Part shown: piece after piece, positions 1 through 5,333 of the stretch
Layout: each line of letters starts with the position of its first letter
Numbering within the stretch: position 1 is the stretch's first letter
Assembly (NCBI GenBank): GCA_023301245.1
Contig: JALZUV010000157.1
Span: forward strand, 1 to 5,333
From: Rickettsiales bacterium
GTDB taxonomy: Bacteria > Pseudomonadota > Alphaproteobacteria > Rickettsiales > JALZUV01
DNA length: 5,333 nucleotides
Direction: 5' to 3'
Notes under the pieces: model-generated
Seen by the model: the letters and a program-made list of their open reading frames with translations, nothing else
What the model was told of the DNA's origin: nothing
Database searches by the model: none
Translations under genes and position numbers: made by a program

Positions 1-329
1 GGTTTTACATCAACTTCCTGACCATTCGGATAGATTTCTTTCACGCTTGGCATATAGATAATATCAACAGCTTCGGCCTCTAACAGAGCAATATCTTCTT
101 CATAAACACGTGGATAGTTGTCAAAATCTTCATTTGGCCCAAATTGGGTGGGGTTCACAAAAATACTAACAATTACTACATCAGCCCGCGATTGCGCGAC
201 TGTCACAAGCGACAAATGCCCGCTATGTAACGCGCCCATTGTTGGCACGAGCGCCACTGTCTTACCAGCGGCCTTGCACTTGAGCACTTGCTCGCTTAAA
301 GATGCGGCATGAGTAATAACTTGAACCAT
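1..329 (-). CDS. panC: Pantothenate synthetase (pantoate--beta-alanine ligase), N-terminal part, cut by the window edge
   Basis: PanC is the cytoplasmic enzyme that joins pantoate and beta-alanine at the cost of ATP (to AMP and PPi), the last step of vitamin B5 synthesis. Only the first 109 codons are present; the gene runs off the left edge. Translating the minus strand from the ATG at 329-327 gives the family's N-terminal block: VPTMGALHSGH at residues 28-38, containing the HxGH nucleotide-binding signature (His35, His38), then SIFVNPTQFGPNEDF at 55-69 with the substrate-binding Gln62, then YPR at 72-74. The family usually has about 280 residues, so roughly 40 percent is seen. The start fits because the usual short lead-in precedes the GKTVALVPT strand, and no other in-frame start lies nearby. 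Shine-Dalgarno support is weak (GGAT-like). The 5' end overlaps that of zapE on the other strand by 21 bases, so the panC promoter must lie inside zapE. Identity is very secure; the exact start is a little less so. Confidence 0.96.
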   Translation of the reverse strand, partial: MVQVITHAASLSEQVLKCKAAGKTVALVPTMGALHSGHLSLVTVAQSRADVVIVSIFVNPTQFGPNEDFDNYPRVYEEDIALLEAEAVDIIYMPSVKEIYPNGQEVDVK

Positions 330-1442
330 AAACAATCCAATAAGCAAAAATTGCGCGTTGCGCAAGCTTATGACGCATTGATAGATGCAGGCGAATTATC
401 GGAAGATACGCATCAGCGCACGCTCATCACGCATTTTGATGAGTTACTTGGAGATATTCAAGAACGCCCAAAAACATCCTTCTCGCTTATGGGGTGGCTG
501 AATAATGAAAAGCACGAGCGCTATATTCGCGGCATTTACCTGTGGGGCGATGTTGGGCGCGGCAAGTCGATGCTAATGGATATGTTCTACGACCATATTC
601 CTGATAAAACTAAAGCTCGCCGCCTACATTTTCACGCTTTCATGACCGAAATTCACGAAGCATTACACGGCTTTCGTACTGACCACCCTAATGAAAGCGA
701 CCCCCTACCCATCATCGCTGAAGATTTCGCTAAAAACTGCGAAGTGCTCTGCCTCGATGAGTTCCAAGTGCATGACATTGCCGATGCGATGATATTATCA
801 CGCCTCTTCAGCGCGCTAATTGAAAAAAACGTCGTCACGGTTACCACCAGCAACCGCCCACCTGACGGGCTTTATAAAAACGGCCTTCAGCGCGATTCCT
901 TCGTGCCTTTCATTGCACTGCTTAAAGATAGGTTCGATATTCTCGCCCTCGATAGCGAGACGGATTATCGCCTAGAAAAGCTGCAAGGGAGTGAAACCTA
1001 CTTTCAGCCCGCCAGCAACATTAAGCCAATGCAGCAACTATTCGATAAATTACGCCAACACGCCACCAAACCCGATAGTGTTTTGGTGAAAGGCCGTGAA
1101 ATTAAACTCGAAAAAACTGCCGATGGCATGGTATGGGCAAGCTTTAACGAGCTATGCGAAGCGGCACTTGGCGCCGAAGATTACAATACACTCGCCCAAC
1201 AGTACCACACAGTTTTCTTAACAAACATTCCACACCTAAACAAAGAAAACCGCAATGAAGCCAAACGGTTCGTGCATTTAATTGATGCTTTATATGAACA
1301 TAGAACTCGCCTTATTTGCAGTGCCGATGCACCCGCACACGAACTTTATCCGAGCGGCGATGGCAGCTTTGAATTTCAACGTACCGTTTCGCGCCTTGTA
1401 GAAATGCAATCAAGCGCCTATCTTGGAGCCAGTCATGACTAA
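309..1442 (+). CDS. zapE: Cell division protein ZapE (AFG1-family P-loop ATPase)
   Basis: This 377-residue protein is a member of the ZapE/AFG1 (LACE1) ATPase family. In E. coli, ZapE acts at the Z-ring under stress and low oxygen; mitochondrial AFG1 is tied to protein quality control. The sequence shows a Walker A loop GDVGRGKS at 80-87, followed by the family's MLMDMFYD helix; Walker B VLCLDE at 146-151, running into FQVHDIADAMIL; a sensor-type TTSNRPPDGLYKNGLQR at 179-195; and the characteristic C-terminal stretch FLTNIPHL (303-310) with a conserved helix and RLICSADAP at 334-342. There is no signal peptide or membrane segment, so it is cytoplasmic. Length matches the family. The ATG at 309 has no convincing ribosome site; in-frame TTG codons at 321 and 351 are alternatives, the latter removing the overlap with panC. 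The 3' end overlaps ispH by 8 bases. The family call is secure; the cell-division role is inferred from E. coli. Confidence 0.95.
   Translation: MSNNLNHKQSNKQKLRVAQAYDALIDAGELSEDTHQRTLITHFDELLGDIQERPKTSFSLMGWLNNEKHERYIRGIYLWGDVGRGKSMLMDMFYDHIPDKTKARRLHFHAFMTEIHEALHGFRTDHPNESDPLPIIAEDFAKNCEVLCLDEFQVHDIADAMILSRLFSALIEKNVVTVTTSNRPPDGLYKNGLQRDSFVPFIALLKDRFDILALDSETDYRLEKLQGSETYFQPASNIKPMQQLFDKLRQHATKPDSVLVKGREIKLEKTADGMVWASFNELCEAALGAEDYNTLAQQYHTVFLTNIPHLNKENRNEAKRFVHLIDALYEHRTRLICSADAPAHELYPSGDGSFEFQRTVSRLVEMQSSAYLGASHD
340..371. repeat. Bulged 12-bp inverted repeat inside the zapE start region, just upstream of panC
   Basis: Read on the plus strand, ATAAGC (340-345), a run of five A, TTGCGC (351-356), a GTT loop, GCGCAA (360-365) and GCTTAT (366-371) form two adjacent perfect 6-bp stems separated by a five-base bulge on one side. 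On the minus strand the inner stem is followed directly by five T, the layout of a short intrinsic terminator or attenuator, ending 10 bases before the panC ATG. On the plus strand it covers zapE codons 11-21. The base pairing is read directly from the sequence. Any function (panC leader structure, attenuator, protein-binding operator) is inference, and chance within coding DNA is possible. Confidence 0.6.
1425..1428 (+). promoter_or_regulatory. Ribosome binding site that fixes the ispH start
   Basis: GGAG lies six bases before the ATG at 1435, inside the last codons of zapE. It is a good Shine-Dalgarno match at a good spacing. It favours the ATG at 1435 over the in-frame TTG at 1423, which would overlap the site itself. 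Confidence 0.8.
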
Positions 1443-2412
1443 TAATACACCTGTTACCATTTTACTCGCTCAACCACGCGGCTTTTGCGCGGGCGTGGTA
1501 CGTGCTATCGAAATTGTCGAAGAGGCGTTGGCACTCTATGGCGCGCCCATTTATGTACGACACGAAATTGTGCATAATAAATGGGTGGTTGACGACCTCA
1601 AATCCAAAGGGGTTATTTTTGTAAAAGAACTCGACGATGTACCTGACGATGCAATTTGCGTCTTTAGCGCTCACGGTATCGCTCGTAAGGTAGAGCTCGA
1701 AGCAGAACGTCGCAATATGCCCGCGATTGATGCCACCTGCCCGCTGGTTACCAAGGTGCATTACCAAGCTAAACGCTACGAAAAAGAAGGCCATACGCTA
1801 CTACTCATCGGCCATGCAGGCCATCCTGAGGTGGTAGGCACGATGGGACGCGTGAATAACCCCATGCACCTTGTCGATTCGGTTGAATCGGCAAAAACGC
1901 TCGATATCCCCGACGACTTACCCCTTGCATTTGTCACCCAAACCACCCTCAGCGTCGATGACACTGCCGATATCGTTAGTGCCCTACGCGAACGCTTCCC
2001 ACATATTGAAGGGCCAGATGTAAAAGATATTTGCTACGCCACCCAAAACCGTCAAAATTCGGTGAAAGATATGGTAGGCATAGTTGACCTATTACTCGTT
2101 ATTGGCGCAGAAAATAGCAGTAACTCCAACCGCTTGCGCGACCTCGGCGAGGAAATGGGCATCCCCTCTTACCTCATCAACGATGCTTCAGAATGTAAAG
2201 ACGAATGGCTAGAGAAACCCACCACTATTGGTATTACAGCAGGCGCTTCGGCTCCCGAAATTCTAGTCGATGGGCTAATTGAACATATTCAAGCCATGCG
2301 CCCCACCACGGTGAATTTACAAAAAGGCGTGGTTGAGACCACCACCTTCAACCTGCCCAAACAAGTGCGCTCTAAATTGCCTGAATTTCCTGATAATCGT
2401 GCAGCCTCTTAA
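1435..2412 (+). CDS. ispH: 4-hydroxy-3-methylbut-2-enyl diphosphate reductase (IspH/LytB)
   Basis: IspH catalyses the last step of the MEP isoprenoid pathway, reducing HMBPP to IPP and DMAPP on a [4Fe-4S] cluster in the cytoplasm. The 325-residue product has the three cluster cysteines in their family contexts: Cys18 in PRGFCAGV, Cys102 in DATCPLVTKVH and Cys200 in DICYATQNRQ (E. coli 12, 96 and 197). The substrate-pocket residues are also present: HEIVHN (43-48), FSAHG (77-81), GHAGHPEVVGT (126-136), VTQTTLS (167-173), ENSSNSNRL (226-234) and the ITAGASAPE block (267-275). Length is normal. The first 8 bases of the gene overlap the zapE stop, and the Shine-Dalgarno sequence sits in zapE, so translational coupling is likely. 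The presence of IspH means this organism makes isoprenoids by the MEP rather than the mevalonate route. Nothing looks broken; confidence in function is very high. Confidence 0.98.
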   Translation: MTNNTPVTILLAQPRGFCAGVVRAIEIVEEALALYGAPIYVRHEIVHNKWVVDDLKSKGVIFVKELDDVPDDAICVFSAHGIARKVELEAERRNMPAIDATCPLVTKVHYQAKRYEKEGHTLLLIGHAGHPEVVGTMGRVNNPMHLVDSVESAKTLDIPDDLPLAFVTQTTLSVDDTADIVSALRERFPHIEGPDVKDICYATQNRQNSVKDMVGIVDLLLVIGAENSSNSNRLRDLGEEMGIPSYLINDASECKDEWLEKPTTIGITAGASAPEILVDGLIEHIQAMRPTTVNLQKGVVETTTFNLPKQVRSKLPEFPDNRAAS

Positions 2413-3406
2413 GTTCCACAAAGCACTCGATAACTGGTATGCTAAACATGGTAGACACGAACTTCCTTGGCGCAAAACTGACGATGCTTATAAGATTTGG
2501 ATAAGCGAAGTAATGCTTCAACAAACCCAAGTAACCACTGTGTTAAATAGGTTTTATTTCCAGTTTTTAAAACGATTCCCCAACATTAATTCACTCGCCA
2601 CTGCTGACCTGCAAGATGTGCTGCAACTTTGGCAAGGCTTGGGTTATTACACCCGCGCACGCAACTTACATAAAGCCGCCCAAACCATCCAGCAAGCTGG
2701 CCTCAATACCCTGCCCGCCGAACCTTTTGAGCTCATCAAATTATCAGGCATTGGTAAAAACACTGCTCACGCTATTGCTGCTTTCGCCTTCCATCAGCCT
2801 GTCGCCATATTAGAGGCGAATGTAAAACGTGTGATCGCCCGCATCTATGCGCTGAAAAAGCCAACTGACAAAGAGTTATGGGCTAAAGCGGAGCAATTAT
2901 TAAACCACAAAAATCCCTTCGATTATAACCAAGCGATGATGGATTTAGGGTCGGCCATTTGCACACCAAAATCGCCCAATTGCGGCGATTGCCCTGCCAA
3001 CATTATTTGCCTAGGTAAAGACTCCCCGACAAGCTACCCAACAAAGAAACAAAAGACGGAAGTTCCGACTCGTAAAAAGAATATCTTATTGCTGAAAGAT
3101 ACAGGTGGCTATTACGCTATTCGCCCGCGAGAAACAAGGCTTCTCCATGGCTTATGGGAGTTCCCTGAAGTGGGGCAAAAAGAAACTATGTATAACTTTA
3201 ATAATAAAACCCATACTATTGATAAAAATAACTATATTGGAGAATTATCTCACGCCTATAGTCACTTTATTTTAGCCGCAAATATCCATGAATTTACGGT
3301 AGAAAATCGCCATGCAGATTGGCAATGGAAAACTGCAGACGAGATTGCGGCCTTGCCACTATCGCGCACCGAGAAGAAAATTCTTGCACTAATCGCAAAC
3401 CAGTAA
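2399..3406 (+). CDS. mutY: A/G-specific adenine glycosylase (MutY), with Glu at the usual catalytic Asp position
   Basis: MutY removes adenine mispaired with 8-oxoguanine. The predicted 335-residue protein has LPWR near the N-terminus, the catalytic glutamate Glu37 in SEVMLQQTQV, GLGYYTRARNLHKAA (80-94), the helix-hairpin-helix LSGIGKNTAHAI (115-126), NQAMMDLGSAIC (177-188), and a Cys-x6-Cys-x2-Cys-x5-Cys [4Fe-4S] loop (Cys188, 195, 198, 204). A C-terminal NUDIX-like domain (about 225-335) carries YSH (287-289) where MutY has the 8-oxoG-reading FSH loop. Two oddities: the Asp equivalent to E. coli Asp138 is Glu139 (ILEANVKRV instead of ILDGNVKRV), and the residue matching E. coli Ser120 is Asn121. 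No ATG is available. The GTG at 2399 is preferred because it gives an N-terminus alignable with E. coli MutY from residue 1; it overlaps ispH by 14 bases and lacks a clear ribosome site. TTG at 2333 is a poorer alternative. Family membership is secure; full catalytic activity is not. Confidence 0.92.
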   Translation: MQPLKFHKALDNWYAKHGRHELPWRKTDDAYKIWISEVMLQQTQVTTVLNRFYFQFLKRFPNINSLATADLQDVLQLWQGLGYYTRARNLHKAAQTIQQAGLNTLPAEPFELIKLSGIGKNTAHAIAAFAFHQPVAILEANVKRVIARIYALKKPTDKELWAKAEQLLNHKNPFDYNQAMMDLGSAICTPKSPNCGDCPANIICLGKDSPTSYPTKKQKTEVPTRKKNILLLKDTGGYYAIRPRETRLLHGLWEFPEVGQKETMYNFNNKTHTIDKNNYIGELSHAYSHFILAANIHEFTVENRHADWQWKTADEIAALPLSRTEKKILALIANQ

Positions 3407-3442
3407 TTGCTATCGCGCATTGATACGGGCATATTCGCTCCC

Positions 3443-4216
3443 ATGACACTTACAGGTAGTTTAAGCGAAAAAGCACAGGACAAGCTCAACGGATATCGCG
3501 CACGTATTGATACGCTCGATGAAGAGTTGATTGCACTTCTTAAGCAACGCATTGAAATTGTTAATGAAGTTGGCAAATTAAAGCGTGGCGACAAGTCGCT
3601 TCAATGCTTTATACGCTCTGGCCGTGAGGCAGATATGCTGCGCGACATCTTTACACGTTTTGAAAAATCAAATTTCCACCCCATTGCTGCTTGCGCTATT
3701 TGGCGGCAAATTATCAGCGCCTCAACACAGCACGAACAGCCAATGTCGATTTTTGTTGCCTCGCACGGCTATAGTGAGCTTAGTTATTACGCCCATTGCT
3801 ACTTTGGCGAGATGATACCCACCCACCGCTTCTCAACCATCTCAGAGGGGCTAGAAATGCTGCGCGAACAGCCAGCCAGCTTGATGATACTGCCCGAACC
3901 CAGCCTTGCCCCCGAATTATGGGAAGATTTTGCCGTGCAAGCGCCTGAAGAATTACGAATATTTGCTCAAATTCCATTTTTACGCAAAAATGCGAGCCAA
4001 CCTACTATCTATGCCGCTGCAAACCTAACGCCTGAAGCGAGCAAGCTAGATAGCAGCCTCTTTGCTATAAAAGACGAAAATGGCTGGCAATATCATATCA
4101 TTGCGGGTTATCATACCGCTTGGCCAAAAGATGCCATTGCAACAACAGGTATCATCGAACAGACGCGATGGCTTGGAACTTACGGAATACCCTTAGAAAT
4201 TGGAGATGAAGAGTGA
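3443..4216 (+). CDS. Chorismate mutase (AroQ class) with a prephenate-dehydratase-like C-terminal region
   Basis: Chorismate mutase converts chorismate to prephenate, the branch point to tyrosine and phenylalanine. The N-terminal part (about residues 11-98 of 257) is an all-helical AroQ domain. By alignment with the E. coli P-protein, Arg19, Arg36, Lys47, Arg61, Glu62 and Ser94 match the active-site Arg11, Arg28, Lys39, Arg51, Glu52 and Ser84, and Glu98 stands at Gln88. FIRSGREADML (56-66) resembles the form seen in alphaproteobacterial chorismate mutases. The remaining 155 or so residues are not needed for mutase activity. They look like a decayed prephenate dehydratase/ACT region (SIFVASHGYSELSYYAHCYFG at 102-122, then an MILPEP segment at 148-153), but this is an inference from pattern only. 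The ATG at 3443 is chosen because the domain begins soon after it; neither it nor the TTG at 3407, directly after the mutY stop, has a good ribosome site. The 3' end overlaps the next gene by 4 bases. No signal peptide, hence cytoplasmic. Confidence 0.88.
   Translation: MTLTGSLSEKAQDKLNGYRARIDTLDEELIALLKQRIEIVNEVGKLKRGDKSLQCFIRSGREADMLRDIFTRFEKSNFHPIAACAIWRQIISASTQHEQPMSIFVASHGYSELSYYAHCYFGEMIPTHRFSTISEGLEMLREQPASLMILPEPSLAPELWEDFAVQAPEELRIFAQIPFLRKNASQPTIYAAANLTPEASKLDSSLFAIKDENGWQYHIIAGYHTAWPKDAIATTGIIEQTRWLGTYGIPLEIGDEE
4202..4205 (+). promoter_or_regulatory. Ribosome binding site supporting the GTG start of the hisC-family gene
   Basis: GGAG sits seven bases before the GTG at 4213, within the last codons of the chorismate mutase. 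The strong match and good spacing support a GTG start that shares four bases (GTGA) with the upstream TGA stop, the usual layout of translationally coupled genes. Confidence 0.8.
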
Positions 4217-5292
4217 CCCACCCTCAACCAAAAGAATCTATTACGAAAATTCGCCCTTATGTTGCAGGTAAATCCTCTACAGGTGGCGAGATGACCATCA
4301 CTAAGCTCTCTTCTAACGAAAACCCGTTAGGCCCCAGCGAAAAGGCATTAGAAGCCTATAACGCGCAATCAGAATCACTCTTTCGCTACCCTGCCAGCGG
4401 CCATGACGATCTTCGTAGCGCCATCGCAGAAGTGACAGACCTCCCCTCTAGCCAACTCATTTGTGGCGCAGGGTCAGACGAACTTATCGGCATGCTTATT
4501 CAAGCCTACACTAATGCCGGCGACGAAGTGCTTTACCCAGAACATGGGTTTCTTATGTATAAAATTTATGCATTAAGCCACGGGGCTATCCCACGCACCG
4601 CACCAGAAAGCAACTTCACCACCGATGTGGATGCGCTATTGGCCGCCGTGACCGAAAAAACAAAAATTGTGTTTATCGCCAACCCTAACAACCCAACGGG
4701 CACTTATATTTCAGCCGCCGAACAACAGCGCCTGCGAGCAGGTTTGCGCGACGATATTATTCTCGCCATTGATGGTGCCTACGCTGAATATATGGAAGTG
4801 GATGATTATTCTGATGGCCGCGAGCTGGTGCAAGCAGGCGATAATACTATCATGCTACGCACTTTCTCAAAGGCTTACGGCCTCCCTGCGTTACGTGTGG
4901 GCTGGGGCTTTGCGCCAATCGACATGATTGACATTATGAACCGTATTCGCGGGCCATTTAATGTGAATTCAGCTGCACAAGCAGCAGCAGCAGCGGCCAT
5001 TCGTGACCGCGCCTACACCCGCCATGTGCTCGACGTAAACCGCGAACAACGCACCCGCGTGATTGAGGCAGTGAGCGAACGCTTCAAGCCTATCCCCGCC
5101 TATGGCAACTTTGTAATGATCGACTTTGGCAGCCCTGCCACCGCCACCGCCATGAATAACCACCTTAACGAGCATGGTGTAATTGTGCGTGAAATTTCCG
5201 CTTATGGCTTGCCGCAATGTTTGCGAATCTCTATCGGCAGCGAAGTAGAAAATGACCGCTTACTTGAAGTACTAGAAAAGTTCCAAGCCTAA
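4213..5292 (+). CDS. hisC: HisC-family aminotransferase (histidinol-phosphate / aromatic aminotransferase)
   Basis: This is a fold-type I PLP aminotransferase of 359 residues, the usual HisC length. It shows the N-terminal KLSSNENPLGPS block (31-42), RYP with Tyr59, GAGSDELI for the cofactor phosphate (85-92), NPNNPTGT (157-164) with Asn160, DGAYAEY with Asp187, the PLP-binding Lys220 in TFSKAYGLPALRVGW, and the substrate-carboxylate Arg338 in LRISIG. No key residue is missing. HisC makes histidinol phosphate from imidazole acetol phosphate, but members of this family in alphaproteobacteria also transaminate aromatic keto acids. In Zymomonas mobilis the orthologous gene lies next to tyrC. Here the neighbours are chorismate mutase and TyrA, and no his gene is in view, so an aromatic role, alone or together with the histidine role, is likely by context. 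Whether a second hisC exists in the genome cannot be seen. An Ala run at 257-262 (GCA repeats) falls in a region that is already Ala-rich in the family. It overlaps its upstream neighbour by 4 bases and the next gene by 1. Confidence 0.93.
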   Translation: MTHPQPKESITKIRPYVAGKSSTGGEMTITKLSSNENPLGPSEKALEAYNAQSESLFRYPASGHDDLRSAIAEVTDLPSSQLICGAGSDELIGMLIQAYTNAGDEVLYPEHGFLMYKIYALSHGAIPRTAPESNFTTDVDALLAAVTEKTKIVFIANPNNPTGTYISAAEQQRLRAGLRDDIILAIDGAYAEYMEVDDYSDGRELVQAGDNTIMLRTFSKAYGLPALRVGWGFAPIDMIDIMNRIRGPFNVNSAAQAAAAAAIRDRAYTRHVLDVNREQRTRVIEAVSERFKPIPAYGNFVMIDFGSPATATAMNNHLNEHGVIVREISAYGLPQCLRISIGSEVENDRLLEVLEKFQA

Positions 5293-5333
5293 TGACGACT
5301 CCTTTTTCAACGATAGGCATTATTGGCCTTGGT
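5292..5333 (+). CDS. Prephenate/arogenate dehydrogenase (TyrA family), first 14 codons only
   Basis: An ATG that shares its A with the TAA stop of the aminotransferase gene opens a frame reading MTTPFSTIGIIGLG to the window edge. A beta strand followed by GxG within the first 14 residues is the start of a Rossmann NAD(P)-binding fold, as in TyrA enzymes. The position directly after chorismate mutase and a hisC-family gene is the common place for the alphaproteobacterial prephenate/cyclohexadienyl dehydrogenase. The fold hint is seen; the function is inferred from gene order and could not be tested here because the rest of the gene lies outside. No strong ribosome site is visible, so coupling to the upstream gene is probable. 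Confidence 0.75.
   Translation, partial: MTTPFSTIGIIGLG

Noticed and set aside
274..302. Possible zapE promoter: TTGCAC, 17-base spacer, TAAAGA
   Set aside because: Each hexamer matches the sigma-70 consensus at only about three of six bases, and the implied transcript would start at or near the zapE ATG. Too weak to list as a feature.
118..312. A 64-codon plus-strand open frame ending at the zapE start
   Set aside because: It is the antisense shadow of panC. The minus-strand translation has unmistakable PanC motifs, and the plus frame shows no family signature.
395..400. GATAAT on the minus strand as a -10 box for panC
   Set aside because: The hexamer is good, but no acceptable -35 lies 16-18 bases upstream, and one hexamer in coding DNA is expected by chance.
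1423..1425. In-frame TTG as the ispH start
   Set aside because: The ATG at 1435 has a GGAG site at ideal spacing, and the four extra residues are not part of the IspH family N-terminus.
1462..1794. Minus-strand open frames within ispH, mutY, chorismate mutase and hisC (for example 1462-1794, 3262-3594, 4969-5217)
   Set aside because: They lie antisense to well-supported conserved genes, have no recognisable domains and no ribosome sites of note, and are explained by codon bias of the real genes.
2333..2398. N-terminal extension of MutY from TTG 2333
   Set aside because: The added 22 residues are Cys- and Pro-rich out-of-frame readings of ispH and have no counterpart in MutY. The protein from GTG 2399 aligns with E. 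coli MutY from its first residue.
3407..3442. Terminator, promoter or small gene in the mutY-chorismate mutase gap
   Set aside because: The 36 bases contain no stem longer than three pairs, no T-run and no good promoter hexamer pair. A TTG at 3407 would merely extend the chorismate mutase by 12 unremarkable residues.
4981..4992. Four tandem GCA triplets as a phase-variable microsatellite
   Set aside because: A triplet repeat within a frame cannot switch the gene off, four copies is too few for high instability, and the HisC family is already Ala-rich here.

Overview
The window is a gene-dense piece of a proteobacterial chromosome, most likely from an alphaproteobacterium of moderate GC (mid-40s percent by eye, not computed). 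The alphaproteobacterial call rests on three things. The chorismate mutase is of the AroQ type with an FIRxGREA signature. The order chorismate mutase, HisC-type aminotransferase, TyrA is an alphaproteobacterial arrangement. There is also a ZapE/AFG1 ATPase. No genus can be named. There is no gene-free stretch longer than about 40 bases, and no tRNA, rRNA, mobile element, CRISPR array or phage gene was found.

Layout: the 5' part of panC (pantothenate synthetase) lies on the minus strand at 1-329. Everything else is on the plus strand: zapE (309-1442), ispH (1435-2412), mutY (probably 2399-3406), a chorismate mutase with a long C-terminal extension (probably 3443-4216), a hisC-family aminotransferase (4213-5292), and the first 14 codons of a tyrA-type dehydrogenase (5292-5333, cut by the window edge). 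The plus-strand genes overlap by 8, 14, 4 and 1 bases, except for a 36-base gap between mutY and the chorismate mutase. They are probably one transcript, or two that meet near 3407-3442.

Function: zapE, ispH and mutY are an unrelated housekeeping trio (cell-division ATPase, last step of the MEP isoprenoid pathway, adenine excision opposite 8-oxoG). IspH and MutY both carry [4Fe-4S] clusters. The last three genes form a coherent aromatic amino acid module: chorismate to prephenate, a transamination that HisC-family enzymes can perform on aromatic as well as histidinol-phosphate substrates, and oxidative decarboxylation by TyrA.

No wholly new system is visible. The points most worth a second look are: (1) the head-to-head overlap of the panC and zapE 5' ends, which leaves no intergenic promoter space; (2) a bulged 12-bp inverted repeat with a minus-strand terminator-like core just upstream of the panC start; (3) a MutY with Glu at the position of the catalytic Asp; and (4) a chorismate mutase with a C-terminal half that resembles a decayed prephenate dehydratase/ACT region.
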